Below, piece by piece: positions 17,701 to 24,951 of a DNA stretch of 50,148 nt (position 1 is the first letter of the stretch; every line of letters begins with the position of its first letter). The notes beneath the pieces are model-generated. The model had not been told where the DNA came from. It worked only from the letters and a program-made list of their open reading frames with translations, and did not search any database. This DNA is from an uncultured Bacillota bacterium. GTDB taxonomy: Bacteria; Bacillota_I; Bacilli_A; RF39; UBA660. Position numbers and translations under genes: made by a program. Location of the stretch: NCBI GenBank assembly GCA_946630315.1, contig CAMOYT010000006.1, forward strand, positions 1 through 50,148, written 5' to 3'.

Positions 17701-17811
17701 GATAAACAACTAAATGGATATAGAAAAGTAATAGAAGAAAAGACTAACAAAAAGACATCTTGTTACTTATATTCAATAATAGATGAAAAGAAGAGGGAAG
17801 TATTATGCTAA
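14725..17811 (+). CDS. addA: AddA helicase-nuclease subunit
   Basis: UvrD-family ATPase/helicase with a C-terminal nuclease, partner of AddB. 1028 residues, somewhat short for AddA (about 1230). Seen: Walker A AGAGSGKT at residues 22-29, LVLTFTNAAAAEMKERI, Walker B ILVDEYQDTSDTQ, MVGDIKQSIYRFR, NFRS, RIMTIHKSKGLEFPVC (motif V), LLYVALTRAKEKM (motif VI), and a C-terminal nuclease with GTKVHEVLE, HGIIDLL and IIVDYK. AGGAGGTGA (14710-14718) precedes the ATG. The end overlaps the next gene by seven bases. Confidence 0.95.
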   Translation: MAWTKEQEEAINAEGKNIIVSAGAGSGKTAVLTARVERKLLEGTHINELLVLTFTNAAAAEMKERIRKTINKNKDLEKEKDLIDQSYITTFDAFSLAMLKKYHTRLNITNNIKVCDEVSLELKKKEILEEIFNEYYLSPKQDFIKLIKDFCLKDDKELLDYILASYKKIEIKYNKEDYINNFMSYFAEVVKNTPKEYEKLLLNKISDINNLIKDMSEYFDGEYIEKVKDNFKKLLEATSYKEILNGIDYNNRLNVPKGTEEAGKTLKANIFGLAKEIKDLCLYSNLEEMQEEILSTKSNVEVLITIIRELHTRLTTYKQENDIFTFNDIAHLVIKVIEDNDDIREELTNSFKEILVDEYQDTSDTQEKFISLISNNNVYMVGDIKQSIYRFRNANPNIFKYKYETYRDTDQGIKIDLLKNFRSRDEVLANINLIFDQFMDAEIGGAAYRDSHRMIFGNNTYIEEGKTNQDYNMNIITYNKDDLDKVTKEEEEAFIIGNDIKEKIENHYQVFDKDEKELRDITYNDFVILLDKSKNFDLFKKIFEYLGIPLTILKETTLNKDNDILVIKSLLKLLISIKNNNIDKYSFLSVSRSYLYKISDEEIYDYLINDKLEESDLYKECLELVTDIDLITPSQFINKVLDYFNYDEKLLEIGNIKSFRTRLEYLINLVKDYENLGHTIYDFVDYLDEIFDSSLDLKFNINSEVENSVRIMTIHKSKGLEFPVCYFANFSSHFNIRELSEKIILDNKYGFVLPKVANYYKDTILKTLLKEQFKRDEISERIRLLYVALTRAKEKMIIVLPEEEETIFHDFVPTYERIKYNSFESIMKSIYTSLLPFVTKTNVVGTKDYLKAIKKEKLEKTNDVVEVKELEIASTELEETHYSKESLHIITKEEQDKMDFGTKVHEVLELIDFNNPNYEDFDISNDIKNKVSSFINSDFLKPYLKSNLYKEYEFIYQEDNKISHGIIDLLIETDNEMIIVDYKLKNIDDEAYDKQLNGYRKVIEEKTNKKTSCYLYSIIDEKKREVLC

Positions 17812-18224
17812 AAATATGCTTTGTATGCTTAGGCAATATTTGTAGATCACCTATGGCAGAATTTATTATGAAAGCTAAAGTAAAAGATAATAATAATTAT
17901 TTAATAACATCAAGAGCAACATCATATGAAGAACAAGGTAATGATATGTATCCACCAGCAAAGAAAAAACTAGATGAGAAACATATTCCATATACTAAAC
18001 ATACAGCAACTAGATTAGAAAAAGATGATTATGATAAATTTGATGTTTTCTATTGCATGGAAGATTCTAATATTAATAATGTATTAAGAATATTTGGAAG
18101 TGATCCAGAAAACAAAATAAAAAAATTACTACCAAGAGATATAGCAGATCCTTGGTATACAGGCAATTTTGATATTACATATAATGACTTGGTAGAAGGA
18201 ATAGATAAGCTAATACAAAAATAA
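17805..18224 (+). CDS. Low-molecular-weight protein-tyrosine phosphatase
   Basis: 139-residue cytosolic phosphatase of the LMW-PTP fold. Seen: P-loop C8-LGNIC-R14-S (CX5R), and the general acid loop DIADPWYTG near residue 116. Family members dephosphorylate phosphotyrosine proteins, often bacterial tyrosine kinases of polysaccharide synthesis, or low-molecular-weight phosphoesters; the target here is unknown and no kinase gene is nearby. It starts inside the addA 3' end (TATT-ATG), so it is translationally coupled to addA, an arrangement without obvious functional logic. Confidence 0.92.
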   Translation: MLKICFVCLGNICRSPMAEFIMKAKVKDNNNYLITSRATSYEEQGNDMYPPAKKKLDEKHIPYTKHTATRLEKDDYDKFDVFYCMEDSNINNVLRIFGSDPENKIKKLLPRDIADPWYTGNFDITYNDLVEGIDKLIQK

Positions 18225-18250
18225 AAAGTTTCAATTATTTGAAACTTTTT
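18223..18250. terminator. Bidirectional terminator between convergent genes
   Basis: Perfect 12-base stem, 18223-18234 with 18239-18250, loop TTAT. It is A-rich on the left and T-rich on the right, so it works both ways. The minus-strand stop codon (18235-18237) lies in the loop. Confidence 0.85.
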
Positions 18251-18870
18251 TCATTATAATCTTCTACAATTTTAACACCTTTATATCTTGAATCATTATT
18301 AATTTCATCTATTAATTTAGAACCTTTAGTAAAGTGAAAAGTAAGATCACTAAAACCTTCTTCAGCTCCTATCAAAGATATGGGAATATTTTTAACAGTA
18401 CTTGGAAAATAAACATCATGCATATAACAATCCAAAAATGCGTTTTCATCAAATGCTTCTACACCTTCTAAAAAAACAAATGTCTTAGCATTAACAAAAG
18501 CAAAGCTGTTACGTCCTATTTTTTTTACTGTCCCAGGTACTATAACAGTCTCAACTTTTTGTGCATGACAGCAGTCCCAAGCAATAGCATCAGGAGCAAT
18601 CTCTTTAACGCTATTAGGTATTACTAATTTTTTCTCTAATCCAAAGTAAGCAATTAACTTATCATCCTCTATAACAAATCCATCTTTATCAATCTTTTTA
18701 AAATCATTTAATGTCTTTTGCTTAAATTTATCATCATAAATATTAGATAAGCATTGATTAAGATTATCTTTCATTCTTTTATTATTAAAATCAGGCCTTA
18801 TCAATAATAAAATACCTAATACAATCAATATAATTATCGTAATAATAATTATAATTATCTTCCTTTTCAT
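18235..18870 (-). CDS. Membrane-anchored BspA-type leucine-rich repeat protein
   Basis: 211 residues. A basic start is followed by an isoleucine-rich helix (about 4-25), then an exported region. From about residue 82 the sequence shows LRR_5/BspA-type repeats: LVIPNSVKEIAPDAIA, TVIVPGTVKKIGRNSFAF, TFVFLEGVEAFDENAFLD and VYFPSTVKNIP. Such domains mediate surface binding in many gut bacteria; the ligand here is unknown. It follows pyrH by one base, so it is co-transcribed with UMP kinase. Confidence 0.8.
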   Translation of the reverse strand: MKRKIIIIIITIIILIVLGILLLIRPDFNNKRMKDNLNQCLSNIYDDKFKQKTLNDFKKIDKDGFVIEDDKLIAYFGLEKKLVIPNSVKEIAPDAIAWDCCHAQKVETVIVPGTVKKIGRNSFAFVNAKTFVFLEGVEAFDENAFLDCYMHDVYFPSTVKNIPISLIGAEEGFSDLTFHFTKGSKLIDEINNDSRYKGVKIVEDYNEKSFK

Positions 18871-18871
18871 A

Positions 18872-19570
18872 TTATTTCACCAAAGTACCAATATCTTCAC
18901 CTTTAATAACTTTTATTAAATTACCTTTTTCTAATATATTAAATACATATATTGGGATATTTTCTTCCATACATAGAGAAATAGCCGTCTTATCCATTAC
19001 ATTTATATCTTTAGCAATTACATCTTTATAAGCAATCTTTTTAAACTTCTTAGCATCATTAAACATTAATGGATCTTTATCATAAACTCCATCTACTTTA
19101 GTAGCTTTAATAAGTAAATCTGCTCTTACTTCACAAGCTCTTAAAGCACTAGCTGTATCAGTAGAGAAGAATGGACTACCAGTACCACATCCAAATATAA
19201 CAACTCTTCCTTTTTCCATATGTCTAATAGCTCTATTCTTAATATAGAATTCTGCTATTTGTCGCATCTCAATACCAGTTTGTACTCTACAGTCAACTCC
19301 TATTTGTCTAAAAGCATCTCCTAGAGCTAAAGCATTCATAGTAGTACCTAACATCCCAATATAATCAGATGTAGCTCTATCCATAAACTCATTAGATTTT
19401 CCTCTCCAAAAGTTTCCGCCACCAACAACAATACCAAAACTAGCTCCTAATTCTACACATTCTTTAATTTCTTCAGCAATTTCTAAAACTCTATTGAAAT
19501 CAATACCAGATTCTTTCTTTCCACCTAGAACCTCACCACTTAACTTTAATAAAAATCTCTTATATTTCAA
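18872..19570 (-). CDS. pyrH: UMP kinase
   Basis: Hexameric amino-acid-kinase-fold enzyme phosphorylating UMP to UDP. 232 residues. Seen: LLKLSGEVLGG at residues 7-17, the phosphate-binding VVGGGNFWRG, the UMP/allosteric segment RATSDYIGMLGTTMNALAL, GCGTGSPFFSTDTASALRA, ATKVDGVYDKDP. The start codon is TTG (19570-19568); AGGAGGGA (19584-19577) sits eight bases upstream and the N-terminus aligns with the family, so TTG is preferred. In most Bacillota pyrH sits with tsf and frr; here it is paired with an LRR gene. Confidence 0.96.
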   Translation of the reverse strand: MKYKRFLLKLSGEVLGGKKESGIDFNRVLEIAEEIKECVELGASFGIVVGGGNFWRGKSNEFMDRATSDYIGMLGTTMNALALGDAFRQIGVDCRVQTGIEMRQIAEFYIKNRAIRHMEKGRVVIFGCGTGSPFFSTDTASALRACEVRADLLIKATKVDGVYDKDPLMFNDAKKFKKIAYKDVIAKDINVMDKTAISLCMEENIPIYVFNILEKGNLIKVIKGEDIGTLVK

Positions 19571-19598
19571 AAAAAATCCCTCCTAACTTATTAAAAAT

Positions 19599-19607
19599 AT
19601 AATATCA
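19599..19607 (-). promoter_or_regulatory. Possible pyrH promoter
   Basis: On the minus strand TGATATTAT (extended -10) lies about 15 bases before the pyrH ribosome binding site. There is no clear -35. The stretch 19608-19694 holds nothing else I can name. Confidence 0.35.
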
Positions 19608-19694
19608 TAAAACTTGTAAAAAATAAAAAAATATCATATAATATTCCAAGAGATGAGTTAGATATAAAAAATCCTTGAAAAATAAAGGAAAAAG

Positions 19695-19724
19695 TTGACA
19701 TTAAAAGTCCTAATATGCTATAAT
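19695..19724 (+). promoter_or_regulatory. Strong promoter of the rplU-prp-rpmA operon
   Basis: Consensus TTGACA (19695-19700), 18-base spacer, extended TGCTATAAT with TATAAT at 19719-19724. The best promoter match in the window, fitting a ribosomal operon. Confidence 0.85.
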
Positions 19725-19730
19725 CTAACT

Positions 19731-19815
19731 GTTTGACGCCTCATGCTCAAACCGCATTGAAAAGGTTTTAAACGAATTTCGTACCTTAAAAGCGAGTCTT
19801 AAGTTTAAAATAAAG
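19731..19815 (+). promoter_or_regulatory. L21 leader RNA
   Basis: The 5' untranslated region of rplU matches the expected position and appearance of the Bacillota ribosomal L21 leader. A closing stem GACGC (19735-19739) with GCGAGTC (19792-19798, one bulge) encloses AAACC...GGTTT and a conserved-looking G/C-containing core in otherwise A/T-rich DNA. Presumed autogenous control by L21. The class is assigned from memory and position; a covariance search would settle it. Confidence 0.7.
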
Positions 19816-19826
19816 GAGGTATGTAC

Positions 19827-20126
19827 ATGAACGCCGTAATTAAAGTTGGTGGAAAACAATATTACGTAACTGAAGGTTCAGAAATTTTTGTAGAAAAATT
19901 AAACGCTGAAGCTGGTGATGTTGTTAGCTTCAATCAAGTATTAGCACTTGATAGTAAAGTAGGTAGTCCTTATCTTACTGATGTTACTGTTGAAGGAGAA
20001 GTCCTAAAAAATGGTAAAGCTAAGAAAATTAAAGTTTTCAAATACAAATGTAAAGATAGATCTAACCGTAAGAAACAAGGACATAGACAACCTTATACTA
20101 AAGTTAAAATAACTAAAATTGCTTAG
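19827..20126 (+). CDS. rplU: 50S ribosomal protein L21
   Basis: 99 residues. Seen: NAVIKVGGKQYYVTEGSEIFVEKL at the N-terminus and the basic KCKDRSNRKKQGHRQPYTKVKI at the C-terminus that contacts 23S rRNA. ATG 19827 is preferred over ATG 19821 because AAAGGAGGT ends at 19820, which leaves no spacing for the first ATG. First gene of the L21-Prp-L27 operon. Confidence 0.97.
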   Translation: MNAVIKVGGKQYYVTEGSEIFVEKLNAEAGDVVSFNQVLALDSKVGSPYLTDVTVEGEVLKNGKAKKIKVFKYKCKDRSNRKKQGHRQPYTKVKITKIA

Positions 20127-20127
20127 T

Positions 20128-20430
20128 ATGATAAAAGTAAACGTATACAAAAAAGATAATCAATATACCAAGATAACTTTTAACGGACATGCAATGTTTG
20201 CTAGTCGAGGAAAAGATATCGTATGTAGTGCAGCAAGTAGCATTTTAACAACAACAGTAAATGGTATAATTAGATTTGATAAAGGTAGTCTAAGTTATAA
20301 AATGGAAAAAGATGGTTTTGTAATAGAAAATATTAAAACAGACAAAACTACTCAAACCTTAATTGAAAATATGGTTGAACTATTAAAAGAGTTGGAAAGT
20401 GAATATCCAACAAATATTGAAGTAAAGTAA
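20128..20430 (+). CDS. prp: Prp cysteine protease for ribosomal leader peptides
   Basis: 100-residue YsxB/Prp protein, which cleaves the N-terminal leader of L27 in Bacillota. Seen: the catalytic His in FNGHAMFAS (H21) and Cys in DIVCSAASS (C33), at the spacing known for the family. It starts one base after the rplU stop with no visible ribosome binding site, so translation depends on coupling to rplU. The TTG at 20119 is rejected as it lies inside rplU. It should process the L27 encoded just downstream, and possibly the L32 at 7118. Confidence 0.93.
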   Translation: MIKVNVYKKDNQYTKITFNGHAMFASRGKDIVCSAASSILTTTVNGIIRFDKGSLSYKMEKDGFVIENIKTDKTTQTLIENMVELLKELESEYPTNIEVK

Positions 20431-20441
20431 GGAGGAGAATT

Positions 20442-20732
20442 ATGAAATTATTAAAATTAGATATCCAATTATTTGCTCACCACAAAGGGCAAGGATCTAC
20501 ATCTAATGGTCGTGATTCTGCAGGACGTAGACTAGGAGCAAAAGCAGCTGACGGACAATTAATCACAGCTGGTTCTATAATATATCGTCAACGTGGAACA
20601 AAGATTTTCCCAGGAACTAACGTTCGTCGTGGAAATGATGATACACTTTATTCTACAGTTGATGGAATCGTTAAATTTGAACGCTTAGGAAGAGATAAAA
20701 AACAAGCTTCAGTTTATCCAGTAGGAGAATAA
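20442..20732 (+). CDS. rpmA: 50S ribosomal protein L27 with Prp-cleaved leader
   Basis: 96 residues. The leader [12 protein letters not shown] precedes [14 protein letters not shown]; Prp is known to cleave after the FA of this motif, exposing the mature N-terminus that reaches the peptidyl transferase centre. The rest ([37 protein letters not shown]) is canonical. AAGGAGGAG lies 6 bases before the ATG. Last gene of the operon before a strong terminator. Confidence 0.97.
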   Translation: MKLLKLDIQLFAHHKGQGSTSNGRDSAGRRLGAKAADGQLITAGSIIYRQRGTKIFPGTNVRRGNDDTLYSTVDGIVKFERLGRDKKQASVYPVGE

Positions 20733-20735
20733 TAT

Positions 20736-20759
20736 AAAAGAGCCATTAGGCTCTTTTTT
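20736..20759 (+). terminator. Rho-independent terminator after rpmA
   Basis: Perfect stem 20736-20744 with 20749-20757, loop ATTA, T run to 20759. Confidence 0.9.
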
Positions 20760-20795
20760 AAATATTAAATTAGTAAAGATTTTAGGGGGGTAAAA

Positions 20796-22010
20796 ATGAC
20801 TAATATAGATAATATACTAAATCCAGAAGAATCTTTTAAGTCATATCAAGATATATTAATTGATAAGTATTTAGAAGACTATGGAGAAGAATTTGAAAAA
20901 ATAATTAGAAGCAGAATAGATAGAACATTATACTTATTTGATTCTAATCCAATTGATACACTAAAATTCTTATTAGATAATGAAGATAAAATACATGATA
21001 ATAATTATTTTGCTGAAGTAGAAAAAAATTATTATAATTACCAAAAACTAAAAAGAAGAATAACTCAAAAATTAGAAAAAGATTATTATGGCAGATTATC
21101 TCACTTTTTTAATATTAGTTCTTATCCAATAAGAGAAGATATCTTAAAATTAGATTATCAATCTTATAATTTAGAAAATACAGCTTTATTAAAAAATGAT
21201 AGTGTAAATGATGATATAAAAAATAAAATAATTAGAAGACAAAATAAATATCTAGAAGCATGTAAAGAAGCTCATGTAGAGCCATTAACTAATCCAGTAT
21301 ATATAAATATATTAGAAAAAGATAAAGAGATAATAGAAAAGCAAAAAATGAAATACTTATTATCTCATAGTACATGGGGTAAAAGAATAATAAGAAAGTT
21401 TAGGGAACATGATAAAAGAATTGATATTGATGATATAGTCAATATAATGTTACAAAAAGAAGTAGGAGCAGCTAATTTCAGATTAGATAACAATTTTAAA
21501 GCAACAACAAGTATAGTTTATTATCCAATAATGAAAAATACTCGTCTAAAGAGTTTAGATAGAATGTTTTTTCATGAAAATAGACACGTAGTAGAAGCAG
21601 GAAGAGATAGTGTTGGACTAAATACACATCTAGGTAATAAATATCAATTAATAAATGAAATAAGAACAGAAAAACATGCAATTGAAGATGCTAATGAATT
21701 AAAAAAGAAAGTTCTTTGGTCAAATGATCAAATGCCAGAAAACTCTTATAATGCTTATGAACAATTATTTCCATATACATTTACATTTTATGAAGATAAT
21801 AGATCATTATTAGATGATATTGCTATATCAGGAGATATAGGTTTCTTAGAAGATTATTATGGAAAAGAAGAATTAGAAAGCTATGAGCAATTTTTAAAAG
21901 AATCTCTAAAAGTTTTAGCAGATAATCATTATAAATATCAAAGCACAGAGAAAGAAGAAGAAGCATTTCAATTAGTTCATAATTTAAATAGAAAAAATCT
22001 TATGTTATAA
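20796..22010 (+). CDS. Putative zinc metallopeptidase-like protein (HENRH)
   Basis: 404 residues, no signal peptide or membrane helix. I do not recognise the family. Residues 260-264 read H-E-N-R-H, an HExxH zinc motif, inside MFFHENRHVVEAG. Twenty-four residues on, INEIRTEKHAIE (N287, E288, T291, E292) resembles the third-ligand helix of gluzincin-type peptidases. The first 230 residues are helical, charged and Lys/Asp/Asn-rich. GGGGGG lies 5-6 bases before the ATG. It occupies the spot between rpmA and obgE where Bacillus carries spo0B. Peptidase activity is inferred from motifs alone. Confidence 0.65.
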   Translation: MTNIDNILNPEESFKSYQDILIDKYLEDYGEEFEKIIRSRIDRTLYLFDSNPIDTLKFLLDNEDKIHDNNYFAEVEKNYYNYQKLKRRITQKLEKDYYGRLSHFFNISSYPIREDILKLDYQSYNLENTALLKNDSVNDDIKNKIIRRQNKYLEACKEAHVEPLTNPVYINILEKDKEIIEKQKMKYLLSHSTWGKRIIRKFREHDKRIDIDDIVNIMLQKEVGAANFRLDNNFKATTSIVYYPIMKNTRLKSLDRMFFHENRHVVEAGRDSVGLNTHLGNKYQLINEIRTEKHAIEDANELKKKVLWSNDQMPENSYNAYEQLFPYTFTFYEDNRSLLDDIAISGDIGFLEDYYGKEELESYEQFLKESLKVLADNHYKYQSTEKEEEAFQLVHNLNRKNLML

Positions 22011-22037
22011 TTATAAAGAATAAAGTAGGTGATAGAA

Positions 22038-23312
22038 ATGTTTGTCGATGAAGTAGAAATAAGAGTCGAAGCTGGTAATGGTGGAGATGGATGTACTGCT
22101 TTCCGTCGTGAAAAATTTGTAGAAATGGGTGGACCATTTGGCGGTAATGGTGGTCATGGACAAGACATAGTATTTAAAGTAGATGAAGGATTACATACTC
22201 TACTAGATTTAAGATATCAAAAAACTATAAAAGGCCAAAAAGGAGAAAATGGTAAAGGTAAAAATCAACATGGAAAGAGTAAAGAACCATTAGTTGTAAA
22301 AGTACCACAAGGAACAGTAGTTACCGATCTAGATACTGGCCTAATAATAGCTGATTTATCAAGAAAAGATCAAGAAGAAATAATTGCTAAAGGCGGAAGA
22401 GGAGGTCGTGGAAACACTGCCTTCAAAACTCAAACTAATACAGCTCCAGATTACTCTGAAAATGGAGAAGAAGGAGAACAAAAAAATTTAAAAGTAGAAG
22501 TTAAAATGTTAGCCGATGTTGGCTTAGTAGGACTACCAAGCGTTGGTAAGAGTACTATAATCTCATGTGTTTCTAAATCAAAGCCTAAAATTGCAGCCTA
22601 TCATTTTACAACATTATCTCCAAATTTAGGAGTAGTAAAATCTAGTGATGGAAGAAGTTTTGTAATGGCAGATCTTCCTGGATTAATCGAAGGAGCAAGT
22701 GAAGGAGAAGGACTAGGAGATAAATTCCTAAGACATATAGAAAGAACTAGAGTAATAGCTCATGTTATAGATATGTCTGGTAGTGAACTAAGAGATCCAT
22801 ATGAAGACTATTTATTAATTAATAAAGAATTAGAAGCATTCAATGAAAAATTAATGAAAAAGCCAATGATTATTATTGCTAATAAAATGGATATTGAAGG
22901 CGCTAAAGAAAACTTAGAAGCATTCAAGAAAAAAGTAGATTGTGAAATCTATGAAGTAAGTGCTGCACAAAATAAAGGATTGCAACAAGTAGTTGATCAT
23001 TTAGCTGATCTATTAGATACAATACCAAATAATCCATTATATGATGATTCACAAATAGAATCACATGTACTATACAAATTCAAAAAAGAAGAACCATTTA
23101 CAATTTCAAGAGATGATGATGGTACTTGGGTAATTGAAGGTAAAGAAATAGAAAGAATATTTAAAATGACTAAATTCAACTCAGAAGAAGCCATTTATAG
23201 ATTTGCTAAAAAACTAAGACGTATGGGAATAGATGATAAATTACAAAAACTAGGAGCCGAAGAAGGAGATCAAGTAAGAATATTAGACTTCTACTTCGAT
23301 TATAAAGATTAA
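22038..23312 (+). CDS. obgE: Obg family GTPase
   Basis: Essential ribosome-associated GTPase (50S maturation, stringent response). 424 residues: glycine-rich Obg fold at 1-158 (GNGGDGCTAFRREKF, GGPFGGNGGHGQDI, GGRGGRGN), G domain with G1 GLPSVGKST, G3 DLPGLIEGASEGEGLG, G4 NKMD and G5 SAA, and a C-terminal OCT domain of about 80 residues (WVIEGKEIERIFKMT). ATG 22038 with TAGGTGA upstream is preferred to GTG 22029. TAATG overlap with the following gene. Confidence 0.97.
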   Translation: MFVDEVEIRVEAGNGGDGCTAFRREKFVEMGGPFGGNGGHGQDIVFKVDEGLHTLLDLRYQKTIKGQKGENGKGKNQHGKSKEPLVVKVPQGTVVTDLDTGLIIADLSRKDQEEIIAKGGRGGRGNTAFKTQTNTAPDYSENGEEGEQKNLKVEVKMLADVGLVGLPSVGKSTIISCVSKSKPKIAAYHFTTLSPNLGVVKSSDGRSFVMADLPGLIEGASEGEGLGDKFLRHIERTRVIAHVIDMSGSELRDPYEDYLLINKELEAFNEKLMKKPMIIIANKMDIEGAKENLEAFKKKVDCEIYEVSAAQNKGLQQVVDHLADLLDTIPNNPLYDDSQIESHVLYKFKKEEPFTISRDDDGTWVIEGKEIERIFKMTKFNSEEAIYRFAKKLRRMGIDDKLQKLGAEEGDQVRILDFYFDYKD

Positions 23313-24001
23313 TGATAATATCTACATTTAATATAAAAAATGATATAAAAAAATATTCTAAATCTAAAGAAAAAGAAATATTAAAATATCTAAAAGATAA
23401 TAAAATAGATATTTTAAATTTACAAGAATTATATAAACCATTATATAAAGATTTAAAAAAAGACTTAGAAAATACTAAGTATCATATTAATAATATCTTT
23501 AGATATAGATTTCCACTATTATTTAATCTTATCAATGAATCTACTCCAATAATTACAAATAAAAATGTCTTATATACAAAAACTTATTGGTTACCACATT
23601 ATCCATCACTATTACATAGAATAATTACTAAAACTGTAATAGAAGATAATAATGAATTAATATCAATCTATAATACTCATCTAGATTATAAATACGATAA
23701 AGTAAAAGAAAAACAATTAAATAAAATACTTAATATTATTAAAAAAGATAATAATAAGATTATTCTAACAGGAGATTTTAATTTAAAAAATAACAAAGAA
23801 ATATTTAATAGATTTGTCGATGAATTAAATAGATTAGATATTTATAGAGTAGAATTAAATGACAAGACTTTAAAACAGTCTAAATATCATCGTGCCATAG
23901 ATCATATATTTTTATCTAAGTCATTTGAAGTAACAAAAAAAGAAATAGTAACAGACTTAAAAATAAGTGATCATTACCCACTGTTAATAGAGATAAAATA
24001 A
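23312..24001 (+). CDS. Endonuclease/exonuclease/phosphatase-fold hydrolase
   Basis: 229 residues of the EEP superfamily (DNase I/Mg-dependent phosphoesterases). Seen in order: STFNIKN (N7), LQELY (metal-binding Glu), IYNTHLDYK, LTGDFNLKNN, AIDHIFLS and the terminal SDHYPLLIE, which make the complete active site. No signal peptide, so cytosolic. Substrate (nucleic acid, lipid headgroup or other phosphoester) is not evident. It overlaps the obgE stop as TAATG, so it is coupled to obgE. Confidence 0.85.
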   Translation: MIISTFNIKNDIKKYSKSKEKEILKYLKDNKIDILNLQELYKPLYKDLKKDLENTKYHINNIFRYRFPLLFNLINESTPIITNKNVLYTKTYWLPHYPSLLHRIITKTVIEDNNELISIYNTHLDYKYDKVKEKQLNKILNIIKKDNNKIILTGDFNLKNNKEIFNRFVDELNRLDIYRVELNDKTLKQSKYHRAIDHIFLSKSFEVTKKEIVTDLKISDHYPLLIEIK

Positions 24002-24021
24002 TACATTTGTATTATTTTTTT
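23995..24021 (+). terminator. Rho-independent terminator overlapping the stop
   Basis: Stem 23995-24004 with 24009-24018, loop ATTT, T run to 24021. Stop TAA at 23999-24001 is inside the left arm. Confidence 0.85.
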
Positions 24022-24035
24022 GTTTATGCTATAAT
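24007..24035 (+). promoter_or_regulatory. Promoter of 24058
   Basis: TTGTAT (24007-24012), in the right arm of the terminator, 17-base spacer, extended TGCTATAAT with TATAAT at 24030-24035. Confidence 0.65.
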
Positions 24036-24057
24036 ATAGCGCATTGGGGGCATTTAT

Positions 24058-24750
24058 ATGAGGACAAGCATAGAATTAATAAAACAACAAGATCGTATAT
24101 TAAAATTTTTAGCAAAACATCCAGACTATTTTGACGAATGGGAAAAAATGCATATAAGAAGTGGTAGTAAAATAGACTATTCTGGTAAATTTATACCAGA
24201 TATTATGCGTGAATTATTTGCTGAATTAGATTTATTTAAAGAAGATGAAGATATTTATCAAGGCTTTTTAGATTTATTAAAACAAGAATTTGATATTAAT
24301 CAAGATATAGTAGAAATAGGTGGAGGAATCATTCCTAATCTAGCTAAGAGAATTGCTATGGCACAAGAAAAAGGAACTGTAACAGTATACGATCCAAGAC
24401 TAGGAACAACAAAAACAGATATCCCTAATTTAAAACTAAGAAAAGAAAAATTTACTTTGTCTACAGATATTTCAAAAGCTGGACTTGTAGTAGCATTTAT
24501 GCCATGTGAAGCAACAGAAACAATAATTAGAAGTGCAACTTCAAATAAGAAAGATTTTATGCTTGGTTTCTGCGAAGGTGGACCACATGGAGATATATTT
24601 GATTTCTATGAATCAGATGATGAATGGTTACATGCAATGTTATATTATGCAGAAAACCAAATAGAATCAAATAACTTAGGAACATTACAAAAAACATATT
24701 TTAAAAAATATCATGATCCATATCCAATAGTATGGAATAAGAGAGATTGA
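24058..24750 (+). CDS. Rossmann-like protein, possible methyltransferase fold
   Basis: 230 residues, cytosolic, family not recognised. After a helical N-terminal part (1-80), DIVEIGGGIIPNLAKRIA followed by VTVYDPRLG looks like motif I and the acidic end of strand 2 of a class I SAM-dependent methyltransferase. A third strand, AGLVVAFMPCEATETII, and FCEGGPHGD follow. No catalytic NPPY-type motif is present. The ribosome binding site is an unusual GGGGG (24045-24050). Its stop TGA is shared with the -35 of the next promoter. Enzymatic role uncertain. Confidence 0.65.
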   Translation: MRTSIELIKQQDRILKFLAKHPDYFDEWEKMHIRSGSKIDYSGKFIPDIMRELFAELDLFKEDEDIYQGFLDLLKQEFDINQDIVEIGGGIIPNLAKRIAMAQEKGTVTVYDPRLGTTKTDIPNLKLRKEKFTLSTDISKAGLVVAFMPCEATETIIRSATSNKKDFMLGFCEGGPHGDIFDFYESDDEWLHAMLYYAENQIESNNLGTLQKTYFKKYHDPYPIVWNKRD

Positions 24751-24775
24751 CAAAATAGACATTTTATGTTATAAT
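24747..24775 (+). promoter_or_regulatory. Promoter of the riboswitch transcript
   Basis: Consensus TTGACA (24747-24752), overlapping the upstream TGA stop, 17-base spacer, extended TGTTATAAT with TATAAT at 24770-24775. Confidence 0.8.
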
Positions 24776-24783
24776 ATAGACTC

Positions 24784-24893
24784 GTAAATGGGAGTAGTCC
24801 TTAAATGTATTAATACGTCACTACGTTAGAAATAACCGTATTAATAAGATGTAATTCTGGACAAGACTTTTACTATAAAGGTCTTGTCTTTTA
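24784..24893 (+). promoter_or_regulatory. yybP-ykoY (manganese) riboswitch with terminator
   Basis: The aptamer shows the class hallmarks: TGGGAGTAG at 24789-24797, TACGTCACTACGTTA with a GAAA-capped stem and ACCGTA (24814-24840), and ACAAGAC at 24861-24867, matching the GGGGAGUAG...CGUCA...CCG...CAAGAC core of known members. P1 is 24784-24790 with 24867-24873. The 3' P1 strand is also the left arm of a terminator, 24862-24871 with 24877-24886, followed by T's. Metal binding would stabilise P1 and block termination, an ON switch. Mn2+ as ligand is established for the class. Confidence 0.88.
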
Positions 24894-24951
24894 TTTTACT
24901 TTTTTAGTTATGCAAGGCCTTTATAAAACTAAATATAAGGAGGTATGAATA

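Noticed and set aside
6620-24750. Mollicutes-like code with TGA as tryptophan
   Set aside because: TGA ends several real genes (6620-6622, 7110-7112, 24748-24750) with a new gene or promoter directly after, and tryptophans are encoded by TGG.
24903-24933. Second hairpin between the riboswitch terminator and the ribosome binding site
   Set aside because: TTTAGTT can pair with AACTAAA, but the stem is short, A/T-only apart from one pair, and has no T tail; no function can be supported.
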